Position numbers and translations under genes: made by a program
Shown here: positions 10,137 to 20,605 of the stretch, piece by piece
Position numbering within the stretch: position 1 is the first letter of the stretch
Layout of the letters: every line of letters begins with the position of its first letter
Source: Armigeres subalbatus
Lineage: Eukaryota > Arthropoda > Insecta > Diptera > Culicidae
Direction: 5' to 3'
NCBI RefSeq assembly: GCF_024139115.2
Contig: NC_085140.1
Coordinates: 14,515,085-14,579,084, forward strand
DNA: 64,000 bases
Notes under the pieces: model-generated
Told to the model about the DNA's origin: nothing
The model's database searches: none
What the model saw: only the letters and a program-made list of their open reading frames with translations

Positions 10137-12378
10137 CAGCGCTGTAACGTGTGGTTGGCCAGGTTGGCCCCCGCCAAGGGCGCCAAGCCTTAGTGGGGCG
10201 CCGAAATTCAGAATTGCGCTATGGGTTATGATGACAAATCTTATCAAGGTTACTTTTACGCGGTTGGATACCACTCGAATTTTCTTCGATTTTTGTGAAT
10301 TTTTTGGTGAGGTTAAGTCATTGTTTTATTAATGCTGAAGGTCTCAATCAGTTGAAATCAAACCGTGTAAAAAGCCTTGGTATATTTTATTCTCTAATTC
10401 ACTCAGGGAGCCCCTCCACTAACTTTTTTTTATCATTTGTCTGATGAAAAAGGAAGTGAATAATAAAAGGGAAAATGAATTCAAAATGAAAAGAAGAATG
10501 GAACAAGTTTCTGGAAAAAAATCCCTAGATAAGAACTTCAATATGTACGCCAAAGGTGAAACACAGAGTAGACTGTAAGAAACGCGTATAACTTTTGTTC
10601 GTGACTAAGAATTCTAAGCCGTCTTCAAATAATAGATACTCGGAAGTAGTGATATGGAGTTTGTTTTAATTGAGCATGAGCATGATCAACCCACGGTTGC
10701 TACTCCGTTATTACCAGGTCAGCTGTAAATTCACAGAGAACCAACAGCTGTTTGGGTCTAACATCATCTTCAATGTGCAAGAACTGGTGACCCAAAAATA
10801 AGCAATACCAGCGCCGGCCATGTCTGAATGCAGGTCAATTGAGGAATAGGTAGGAAATTGTTGACGTTATACTCGCTTTGATAGAAGCCGACGAGTCATC
10901 TGAACTTCTACGAGAAATCACTGGGATGTTGGATATATTTTGGGTAGGGAGTGTGGCAGGGTTTGTTTGATTTAAAACAAAAACAATCGAACGAACGCTA
11001 ATTATTTTAATTATCGACCGCACAACTGGATGCGAACTAAATTTTAACTTTCTGATTAATTTACTTACGCACAATGCAGAACAAAATTTCGGTGACCAGC
11101 CAATCCGCACAAAGCAAAACTCGTGATAGGGAATTTCTTTTAATTTGAGATAAATTCGAACCATAACAATCGTATTTGATCCAGTGATATTTTCGATTCC
11201 TTTTAACCAGACAATTGTATGAGGGTGAAAAAACAAGCAATAATGGGTGAATATTCGATGATATTTTGAATTTGATTTTTTTTCTAATGGAATCTGATAA
11301 CCCTTTAAACGATGCACTTATCTGAAGAATACGAGAATCTGCATTGAACGATGATGGCAACTGATCTTCTTCAAAGTTGGAATTTATTGGCCAAACAAGT
11401 TCAACCAATGCTACCAAACTACCAATAGACCCACTCTACGAAATAATATTTCTTGATCCGAATGTATCCGGAGTTTGTTTATTTCTTGATACGACTTGAT
11501 CCAATCGCTGTTCCTACCTTCTACCAATTCTCTCCAAAATTGAAATTCATTCAAAGACTAGTTTTCTCAGTCTGAAGAATCATGGCAAGGGTTTTTTACT
11601 TGCCCCACGTTGCAGTTGTTGTATGTTAGCAAACAAACCCAATCATAAAAACACTTTTCCAAAATCTTACAAAAAGCAATCATGAAGAGCACCCTCGCCA
11701 CCACTGAGCGAACGTGGTTTACAATTATTTACTATAGACGATAGACTATACGACCCTTGAAAAAGGCTACAACCTATCGGCCTAAATGTCGGGCAAGTAA
11801 AAATAACCGTCGTTCTGATTCTTCAGACTGAGAAAGCCAACTTCCGAGTATTACATCTTATCCAGTCGAAAAACACCCTACCAAGTTGAGTATTTCTTTC
11901 AAACCATCGATCAAGGTTTGATGGCGATTTCGAACGTCATTCTATTCGCTCCAAAGTAGGGTTATTCTTGATACAACTATGTCCGATAGTGATCTAACTG
12001 CTGACTGGCACGCTTGAGACATGGAATTTATTGGTCTAGATAGATCCACTAGTGCGTGAATTCACAACAAGGATGTTTGGATTTTTAGTCAGTAACACAC
12101 TCACTCAATCTTTCAGAAAATCGTTAAAATTTCTAGAAAAGGGATTTTTAGAAATGTTCTGGTCTTTTTAAGAATCCTCACACCTATTGGAACATATGCA
12201 GGTTACAGAGGCTTTAGGAATTCATTAAACAAATATTGATTAAATCCACCACGTAAAAAAGGTCTATTTTGAAAATATCCCACCTCTTATCATACTATTT
12301 GTTTTAAACATGCATGAAAGTAAGGGGCGCCCAATAACGGTTTCGCCAAGGGCGCTGGGAGTCCACGCTACGGCTCTG
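10137..12378. mobile_element. 2.24 kb non-autonomous hAT-like element
   Basis: Inverted ends CAGCGCTGTAACGTG (left) and CAGAGCCGTAGCGTG (right, complement strand) are followed inward on both sides by GCCAAGGGCGC and GGGGCGCC phrases. Flanks are CATACGGA at 10129-10136 and CATACGAA at 12379-12386, an 8 bp duplication with one mismatch. This fits hAT, whose ends often start CAGAG. No BED finger or hAT dimerisation segment is visible, and minus-strand frames at 10835-11417 match nothing I know. A smaller foldback element sits inside at 11563-11835. Confidence 0.75.
11563..11835. repeat. Foldback element with CTCAGTCTGAAGAATCA arms
   Basis: TTTCTCAGTCTGAAGAATCA at the left faces its complement at 11816-11835. 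Interrupted similarity continues inward through ACTTGCCC (11603 and complement near 11803), giving arms of about 50 bp. Near the right arm the text AAAAAGGCTACAACCTATCGGCC precedes the TCGGGCAAGT arm. It is nested in the larger hAT-like element. No target duplication was found. Confidence 0.65.
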
Positions 12379-12534
12379 CATACGAATGAACAGCAAAAAA
12401 TGACATTTGTTATGTTGTCATTCTTCATAGCAACTAGTTTTTTGGATCTAGTACCCAGTTCAATTTTCCTTCCATTCCTCGATCTCTCCCTATCTCGATG
12501 GTCCCTTCAATATCGAGATGTGGAGAGGTGACTG

Positions 12535-13045
12535 TACTTACTTCTTACAGTAAGCAGTAAGAAATAAAAAGTTAGTGTACTAACTACTAACTCACGTCTC
12601 TACTTCTCTGTCCTCATTTCTCACTTCTCACTGTAAAAAGTATGAAGCGCAAAATGAGTAGTGAGACGTCTCACTACTCACATCAACTTCTCATTTTTAC
12701 AGTAAGAAGTGCGAAATGAGAAGTGATAAGTAAAACGTCTCACTTCTTACTCCTTATTTCTCACTTCTCACTGTGAAAAGTGAGTTGTGCGAAGTGACTA
12801 GTGAGACGTCTCACTATTAACATCGCGCTTCTTACTTTTTACAGCGAGAAGTGAGAAATGAGGAGTGAAAGTGGAGACGACTCACTTCTCACTCCTCACT
12901 GTGAAAAATGAGAAGTGAGAAGTGAGTAGTGAGACGTCTCACTTCCCACTTCACACTATTCACTTTTTACAGCGAGAAGTGAGAAATAAGTAGTGAGGAG
13001 TGATACGTCTCACTTTTCACATCCTATTTCTCACTTTTTAAATGA
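12535..13045. repeat. Palindromic minisatellite built on GAGACGTCTC
   Basis: About 510 bp alternate between two palindromic centres, GAGACGTCTC and an ACTGTGAAAAGTGAG / TTTTTACAGCGAG centre, joined by CACTTCTCACTTCTT-like text. Centres of the first kind occur near 12663, 12740, 12802, 12880, 12932 and 13004, so spacing alternates at roughly 60-77 bp. Every unit is self-complementary. A lone unit lies at 10067-10120, on the other side of the hAT-like element. Confidence 0.9.
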
Positions 13046-13172
13046 CCTATTCGGCCAAATGACCTATTCTGCCAAATGACCCTTTCGGTCAAATGACCCA
13101 TTCGGCCAAAAGACCCTTTTGGCCAAAAGACCTTTTCGACCAAATGAACCTTTCGGCCAAATGGTCCAAAAA
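13040..13172. repeat. Tandem 15-16 bp repeat TTCGGCCAAATGACC
   Basis: About eight imperfect units of the form ATGACC(C)NTTCGGCCAA run head to tail. They follow the palindromic minisatellite directly. The TTTGGC core resembles the 15 bp array at 24458-24562. Confidence 0.9.
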
Positions 13173-13238
13173 GGGCTAACCACGGTGGACGTTCGTACTC
13201 GGAATCGGATGGCTTTTCTGAAAACGTGACCTTTAAGT

Positions 13239-13445
13239 GGTCTCGTTGTGTAGGGGTTATCACGCCTATCTAGAGAGTAGGAGTCCCTCCAAGACACGTG
13301 GATTCTTTTTCGCAAATTTCATATCAATTAGTCCATTTCGAAACATGTGCTGTGCATATGCACAGCCAAGATACCTAACGTATTTTGTTGTTTTCTCGGA
13401 ATTGTGTAAAATGGATATATTTAGTTTCTCAAACAAATTAATCAA
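13239..13445 (+). mobile_element. tRNA-like SINE fragment with shared tail
   Basis: The stretch TCTCGTTGTGTAGGGGTTAT resembles a tRNA 5' half with an A box. The expected B box near 13290 is damaged. From 13382 a segment of about 60 bp (TTTTGTTGTTTTCTCGGAA, TGTGTAAAATGGATATAT, AGTTTCTCAAA) recurs at 33887-33945. I read it as a decayed tRNA-derived SINE, with the shared tail perhaps a separate repeat. Confidence 0.45.
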
Positions 13446-14040
13446 TTGTTTTTGGGCACCTGCCATCCATTTTGAGCCCTTACTCAGTCAAAAATAGAGT
13501 CCTTTAGCCAAAAACACTTAATCAGCTTGAATTGTTTGTTGGGATTATGGCTAGCGAGGAAAATTTGATTTAAAGTTGAACAATCTTTTCAATAAAATCA
13601 TCTTTATTGCGTTATCTTTGTTACAATTTGTTACGAGGCAGTGAGGAACTTTTTAAAACAACCGTCTTCACGTTACGTTATTTGAAGTTTTCGTTAATAT
13701 ACAAATACAATCCTATCAAAACTGCTCTAATATACCAACTCACTGCAATGAACAATTTTTACGACAAATGACCCAATTTATCTACTCATACTTCAATATG
13801 CTCCACATTCTACCAAAACGCCAAAGAATTCTATCGACACCAGTCACTGAAAGCAGCAGGACCGGACGGTTAACCCAATTTAACATCCAAAATCATTTGG
13901 CCCGAGCAGTTTATTCCCCACACTGTGGGGGAGGGAAACCAATTTCCCACGTCGATAGAATATCAATTTGTAAGCGTTGAATTCAATCAAAATATAGTTT
14001 ATAATTCATAAACAAAACAAACCGAATGATGTCCGGCTTT
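13446..14040. other. No gene seen
   Basis: AT-rich sequence without credible frames. A CACACTGTGGGG palindrome-like phrase occurs near 13918. Nothing else is supported. Confidence 0.5.
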
Positions 14041-17000
14041 CAGCGGCGCGCCATTTGAGTCAGCTTCTCAGACATTTTCTCGACGGAGAAGAAGCCGCGG
14101 GAGGCCTTTCCATAGATTGATGGACACGTGTGAAGTTATCATGTGCACGCCATGGCCTACTTCTATGCGCAAAATTAATTAAGAGCGACTCAACATGATT
14201 CGACGTGGGTGCCGTGACCGAGTCGCTCTCCCTGATGGTATGTCGGATGGGTGGAAGTTTTTGTTTTCCTTCATGCAATTGCCGCACAAATGTGCTTGGA
14301 TAGAGGTTGTCAAAAGGTCTTGTGGTGCTGTAACGGGCCTATTTGCTTTCAAGATTGACATTTTGTCTTGATCTATCGATCGATTGGGTTTCGAACGAGG
14401 AAATTCCGTTAACCACACTGGCGATCAAACTACGAAGCAGCAGGGCTGCCTCTGTGGTAGGTTTAGATGCATCAAAGGAAAGCTATTTCGTTTGCCATTA
14501 ATGGTTTCGTGACGAATGCTGATAAAGTCGAATGAGCGGAAGGTATTTGTGATGGATTTAGACGGAGTCGGGGACCGACTGTCTCAATTGATGTCGATTG
14601 TCAAAGAAGGGTTCAACCAGCTTTTCTCGCTGAGCTCAACTTGAGCCGTGTAAAACGGAGATATCTACGGAGATACGGAGCATATGCGTGATGATTAGAA
14701 TTTCGGACCGAGAATGATGTATGATTTGTTGCTCGGAGAGAGTGTCATAACAAGTTGAACCCGTGAGCGATGGCGCGGTTGTGTAAAATATGATGTTTAT
14801 GAGATTGTCGACACGTGCATGATTCGTTTGGATCTGTTTGAATGAAGTAATCTTATCTTTACTGTTTTTATTTCATCATTAGAAGAATATACATAACGTC
14901 GTGAATTAAAAGCCGAATAAAATATGCCAATTTTTTTTTTAAATCCTAATAATGAGGTTTTTAGCCCTAGGCTAGTTCACCTCAACCATTTATAATTGAT
15001 TTATCGATTCTATGGCTGAATACGATAGAACTGAAAATATGTTTTATTTTAAATTTATGTGCAGATACTCTTCATGCTTAAAAATGAATTAATAACTTTT
15101 GTTTGGTAATAATGTTAGCTGTTTCATAAAAAAGTGTTGGACTTCTAAAGCTCACACAAGCAATGTGTTAATTATGTTGGAACCTTTTAGCTATACATTA
15201 TCAAGCCATATTGAGGCAGTAACAGTTGTTGTTGAAAACGAGATCACTACGCAAACAAATGTGCCGCACAATAAAATAAACCCTTGCAAGAGGGGTGCGA
15301 ATCACTGCAGTCGGGGTGGCACAACTTTAAAATCCTCTTAAATCCTTCAAAGAGTGCATGGCGAGCTAGTCGACAAACCAAATTGACTGTTCATGCCCAC
15401 GTGTACCATTTCGATGAAAAGATGATTATTACTCCATAATGGCACATAATAATTCCAACCGCCCAAAAGTATGTTGCTTCCTTCGTCAGTGAATCACATC
15501 GGAACCGAAGCGGGTCCGGTGGTAATCCGACAGTAAAAGGTCTCGGATTACAAGCAAAAGTGCTTTCCCGACAGCTACATTCAGAAGCGAAGGGTTCATC
15601 CCTTTCTCGCAACCGTGTTGCTATGATCTGTTTGGCGAGTATGGCTTACTATGATTGAGTAAACATCGACTGATTGGCACACCTGACTCGAACCCAAGCA
15701 GCAGCAGGCGAACCATGCTTTGATTTTCGGTAATTACACCAACGCTGCTCTTATCAGTCGCATCCATTTAGATAGAGATCGCAATCAGCGCGAAAAATGT
15801 CGACAGCCGTCGGCAGTGGCAGATGTCAAATTGCTTCACTGATCGGTCGCTTTTTTCCCTGCCTTTGCGCTAATTAAGGTGAGTTACGGCGGCGTCCAAA
15901 AATGGCAGCCACAATGGCCGTGCTATCCCTCACCTCGCGTTTTTGCTCGCACAAATGTGAATATTTAGGCGGTTAGCACATCTGGAAACCATTTTTTCGT
16001 GTATGCTGCAAGTGAGCAAAGGTGAAAAACTACTTTCCGTTTATGTCTGTCGTTTACTTTTCGAGTTATGTGCCCTTCAAAGCGCTATGTAGAATTTTAA
16101 TTGGACTCCAACGCGATTCACCTTAAACCTGATGTGTACACAACAAATTCATTTGCGATGTGTGGCGGGAAAAAACTTGCACAGATGTCGTGGACGATGA
16201 TGTTGAATGGAAGATGAGAGACCCTCTTGCAAGTGGAAATTCATCCTCAGGGAAGAATATATCCGAGGGATGCCCTATCGGAGGAGGATTTTTCATTTGG
16301 AAAATTGACATCATGTTCGGTGGATAGTAAGAAAACGGATAGATGCGTACCGAGCATTTGTTGGTGTCATATGTGCAAATCGTCATTGTGGGACGATGGA
16401 AACAACAACAAATCATTATAGAGTGGTGTTTTCCGGAACGGAGGGCTTCTGAGGACTTAATTTGGTGCGGTAATTGAACAAGCTTGTCAAGTGCTGGTCG
16501 TTTTTAAGATGATTAATAGTCGAATAACAGCAAATTGGATAGTTTTGATGTTTCCTAGCTGCTTCAACATTATATTAAAATAATTCATTTTTTTCACGCT
16601 GAGCTCTTATTTGTTGTTATATTATTTGTTATATTATGTGGAAATTAATGTTTGTAAAAGATTCTAATCATTTTAGCACATCTTAGCTCACTCCCTAACT
16701 CAATGCAAATACATACCAGGGATTGAAACATAAACAGCGTTTTAAAAATTAGGTGTGAATTAAAATTATTTCTCACAGAAACACATTAACTCTGTACACA
16801 TGCTGTTGGTTTGAAATTGATCGAAAGCTTGCATGCCAAATTGATCAACGTTATAATTGTACAGTGGCCATTAGAACACAAATGGACGATAGAACGCCTA
16901 GCGCACAGCAAATGTGTTAAAGCGATTAATGATGATGGTGATCGAAAACCGCGAACATTCAAGTAGATGCTACCGGCTCAGAAGAAGTGGCTCATTCAAC

Positions 17001-18027
17001 ACCTGTTGTTTCGAAATCAGTGAGGTGTTTTTATTTTTAACCCGGGAGAAACCCTTTCAAGAGGAGCTTCACCACCGATCAGTGCTGACTGTGGGGTTGG
17101 ACGGTAGCATATGATTATCAGCCAGTCAGTGCTTAGCTGAGAAATTCGTAGGAAGTTTCCACTCGTTACATATGTTCTGCCTCCTTGGTACATGCACATA
17201 AGATAACTTGAGATCTTTTCAATTATCATTCAGCTTGTGGAACCGATGGAGAAGTGCTACTTGTTTCACCCATTCGAACCGAAAACTATGACTGAGGCTG
17301 CGCAAATTGCTTAGTCACATCCTCAAGAAGCTACTCTGTGGCCACTAACTGGCCATTAAGAACCTCCGGTGCGGAGATCTTCACTCTTGCACTGGCGGCT
17401 CGCTACTGCAGGTTACCTAATCATTCGTGGCGTTGAAAATTATATTAATTTATCATCATCATCTTCACCATCGTCACAGTTTTGTTGAGTGGGTAGGTAA
17501 GAAGCCTGAGTTGAAATAGCAGTTGGCGCAAACTGTTGACTTAAATTTGACAATTTGAAAAATGTTAGAATTTAGAAGGATAGGGTAAAGGGGGTAAAAC
17601 ACATGAAAAACATATTTGTAGTATAAATCCCTAAATGCAGTTACCCAAATGCCATGTACTCCAATAATAATTTATCGAAAGTCTGAATTCCCAAAATGTT
17701 ACATACACTCCCTCCACAATCATGGGTCACACACAAATAATAATCACTTCTCTGTTTAACAGCTTATTCGTGTACAATCACAATAGAATCAACAAAGATT
17801 TTTCTCTTATTTAGTTTATATATTTGTTTCCTAGTGATAAGCAGGTCATGCACATGCTTGAGCATCGAAATAAGTGCTATAAACTGATTTTCGTTTGAGT
17901 GCATCGACTTCTCAAACTAGCGTTCAAATTGACAACATTCAGAAAAAATTAAACAAAGTTTTTAAGCTCTAAAAGTGCTACTTTTATGATTTTTCGAGTG
18001 AAAAATGGTTCCCGTTTCAAAAAATCT
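14041..18027. other. 4 kb of apparently unique DNA, no gene seen
   Basis: This is the longest stretch without visible terminal inverted repeats, LINE protein or tandem arrays. Base composition is mixed, with GC-richer patches at 14041-14250, 15480-15960 and 17040-17110. All frames are under 100 codons and none shows a recognisable motif. It could be intron or intergenic host DNA carrying regulatory sites, but the sequence alone does not show that. Confidence 0.4.
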
Positions 18028-18333
18028 GAAGGGTTATGTACAAGACACGACCGCCCAACGTAAACTACGTAAAATAATGATATGGAAATTCATGATAGAA
18101 TTAGAGGCGAAATTATAGAATTCAAGACAAAAATTTCAAAACGACTTATCTGCTTTTGTAAACAAAGATTCAAACGACGATTTGACGAATCTGATAGCTC
18201 TCCCAATCCAGATAAGTCGTTTTGAAAATTTTGTCTTGAACTCTATAATTTCGCCTCTAATTCTATCATGAATTTCCATATCATTATTTTACGTAGTTTA
18301 CGTTGGGCGGTCGTGTCTTGTACATAACCCTTC
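18028..18333. repeat. Near-perfect 125 bp-arm inverted repeat
   Basis: Arms 18028-18152 and 18209-18333 are inverted copies differing at about two positions, around a 56 bp loop. The outer ends begin GAAGGGTTATGTACAAGAC. A transcript through it would fold into a long hairpin. The near identity means the arms are recent or kept alike. It is probably a foldback MITE, but no flanking duplication is visible and a third copy of the inner arm end lies just downstream. Confidence 0.95.
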
Positions 18334-18342
18334 TTTGTTTAT

Positions 18343-18392
18343 CTTTGTTTACAAAAGCAGATAAGTCGTTTTAAAATTTTGTCTTGAATTGA
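18343..18392 (-). repeat. Third copy of the inner end of the hairpin arm
   Basis: TTTGTTTACAAAAGCAGATA onward to TTGTCTTGAATT is the complement of 18120-18166 with small differences. It extends past the arm homology into loop-side sequence of the left arm (TTTGTAAACAAA), so it was copied from the left arm side. Confidence 0.85.
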
Positions 18393-18676
18393 TAGTTCCG
18401 TTAGGCTACGGCAGGCATGAAGGATGTTTTTATAGAAGTCGATTTGAAAGCGAGCGGAGGGCAATATTTGTGATGGCACATATCACACGACCTTCCTTCT
18501 GCCAAGCTCCCGTATGAAGGGGGAGGGAAGAATATCAGTGTGGAAGCTGATATATCTCCACTGGCAAAAGGAAGGTGGTTTGACTTGCTCATATGCCATC
18601 GCGTGCGGAAGGATTTTCTATCGACGAGTACTGTCTCCAAATTTCTAATATGACATCAGCATTTAGTCGAATAGGA

Positions 18677-18766
18677 TTTTTATTGCACAGTTCTGTTTTC
18701 TCATTGCGTCATTCACGTCCTTTTTATTGCACAGTTCTGTTTTCTCATTGCGTAACTTCACGTAGA
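18677..18766. repeat. 45 bp direct tandem duplication
   Basis: Two adjacent units begin TTTTATTGCACAGTTCTG, at 18677 and 18722, and both run through CTCATTGCGT to TTCACGT. Only two or three differences separate them. Confidence 0.92.
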
Positions 18767-19192
18767 AGTAACACACACAAAATCATTAATTTAGTGTACG
18801 TAAAATAGTTTGGTGCATTGAGGAATGTAGTCATATTTTAAGATAATTCATTCGATTACGTATATCACTGGTTTAGAACAAAATTACCTTAACTTAAAAT
18901 ATAAAAAAAATGTTGGATACAGTAGTCACATCACCCCATCAGCGCCCACACCGACAGTCTAGAGGTCGGATAACAAAATCGTTCAAAGGTTCAAAGGTCA
19001 CTTATAATTCAGTTTTATTGTTCTCAGATACATCAAATCAATTCTACAAGCATTCTACGTCGTTGAACTAGTGACACATTCTCACCCCCCTTTGACCCGT
19101 TGTCTCCCCGACGACGGTACGATAACTTAAAATTTTAACTTTAAAACCCCGAGTGGTAATGATGCTTTTCGCGATTCCAACTGTTGCATTCG
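18767..19192. other. No gene seen; ACCCCCCTTTGACCC block
   Basis: AT-rich at first. At 19080-19115 the phrase CACCCCCCTTTGACCC and a following TTGTCTCCCC parallel a block at 25620-25665 (CACCCCCATTTGACCC, TTGTCACCCCC), preceded in both by TTCAAGCA / TACAAGCA text. This marks two diverged copies of a dispersed repeat. Confidence 0.5.
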
Positions 19193-19206
19193 ACTTAGTG
19201 TAAAAT

Positions 19207-19630
19207 GGGGGGTCCCGTAGCGTAGTTGGCTACACGTTCGCCTTATAAGCGAATGGTCATGGGTTCGATTCCCAGCCCCTCCACCAAAACCCTTGTCAAT
19301 CGCCGGAAGCGCAGTTCGTACGGTGGCGTTTTGGGAGACGCGCCTGCCTGATGACGACCGACAAAACTGTTATTCTCGAAGGCATTCCTCCAACGTACCT
19401 CGATAAATGGCAACTGAACAAAGCAACGATCATTGGATAACACCATACGTACAAATGGACACAATGGACTCACGATTCAATAAACTGGCCACCAACAACA
19501 ATAATGAATTATGGATATCTAAAAATAGATTCTGTGTGGATTCTGTATAGCAGAATACCACAGTTGATCACGGCACAGTAGCGGTTAAGAACACAGAGTG
19601 CCTACCAAATAAAGATACGAATAAAAAAAA
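19207..19630 (+). mobile_element. tRNA-headed SINE with 14 bp target duplication
   Basis: The head reads TCCCGTAGCGTAGTTGGCTA (A box) with the anticodon-like arm TTCGCCTTATAAGCGAA and B box GGGTTCGATTCCC. A tRNA-unrelated body of about 340 bp follows and ends in AATAAAAAAAA. Flanks carry ACTTAGTGTAAAAT at both 19193-19206 and 19631-19644, a perfect 14 bp duplication typical of LINE-driven insertion. The loop would give a UAU anticodon, but the acceptor and D stems do not pair well, so this is not a working tRNA. A sister copy lies at 28708-29388 (minus). Confidence 0.95.
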
Positions 19631-19644
19631 ACTTAGTGTAAAAT

Positions 19645-20605
19645 TAGTAGGGATTCAGTTTCATTCCAATTTTTCGACCACTATTCTAGTTTGATTCTGG
19701 AGCAAAATAGAACAAACTAGATTTTGCCCATTTTAACGTGTAATTTTATCCACAGGAGCATGAATTCGTTTGTTATATTGATCCTCAGTGCGGAAACTGG
19801 GCGCTAAAACGCCTGTGTTCGGAATATGAGCCATGTTCGGGATTTGGGTCAGACGGTACCAAAACAATTTGCAGTTTATTATAAAATGGCTTATCATTTT
19901 CCTAAGTCATCTTTGAATCGAACCTGTTTGTTCATTTGCATTACGATTATCGTATTATCACATTGCATTGCCTTTGCTAACAATCGATCATCCTATCCTT
20001 GCACAAACATGCGCTTGCATGTATTATACTTTTTATGCACTAGGTTTACTATACGACACACTATGAAAACCGCGGTCACTGCTCTGGCTTTACTTTTTGT
20101 GCCAAACTGGTGCGAAGCACCGCACAAAAAGCAGAACCCAAAAGCCAACCACACTGAACGACGGCCGAAATGAGACTCACGTCGCGAACGGGAAAAAGAG
20201 GTGCTAGTTGTTGTATACCCTAGTTGAAAGTTGGTAATCAAAAGTTTCAATAAAACTGGAAAATTGGTGCAGAGTTTCCGAGTCGTTTGATATATAAATC
20301 TCAAAAATCCATTGAAAGATGAATGAGCTATTAACGTTCAAAGTCTCACACGATTTCGTGACGGTCTCAGATTTGGAAATTTTCATTTGTCACCCTGTAT
20401 CCGAGTCTTCCCCTTAGACGTAGTTTACGTCAAAAAAGGTAATATCCGTTTAATGTAATGTTCAAAGTACGATGCATCACTAAATTTTAGTAAACTACGT
20501 GCAAAATAAAAGTGATCCATTATTGTGCTAACAATTGCTCGTTTTCACAATATTGTGGGTCACCTTGTCGTGTTAAATACAGAGCTAGTTTTCTTCATCC
20601 GGTAA
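19645..20605. other. No firm gene; weak short frames only
   Basis: The plus strand has a 115-codon frame at 19826-20173 and the minus strand one of 103 codons overlapping it; neither has a known motif. TAGTTTACGT words near 20420 and 20500 echo the hairpin arms at 18.0-18.3 kb. A short secreted-peptide-like frame inside is listed separately. Confidence 0.4.
20063..20173 (+). CDS. 36-residue frame with signal-peptide-like start (speculative)
   Basis: The in-frame ATG at 20063 opens MKTAVTALALLFVPNWCEA, which looks like a secretion signal (basic start, hydrophobic core, small residue at the end), followed by 17 polar, mostly basic residues. It is the 3' part of a longer open frame. I see no promoter, splice signal or second copy, and short frames of this kind arise by chance. 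Confidence 0.12.
   Translation: MKTAVTALALLFVPNWCEAPHKKQNPKANHTERRPK

Noticed and set aside
10835..11417. 160- and 118-codon minus-strand frames as a possible hAT transposase
   Set aside because: No zinc finger, catalytic motif or dimerisation segment is visible and the two frames overlap each other.
19207..19285. A tRNA-Ile(UAU) gene
   Set aside because: The anticodon arm and B box are good, but acceptor and D stems do not pair, and it is the head of a SINE with its own target duplication.
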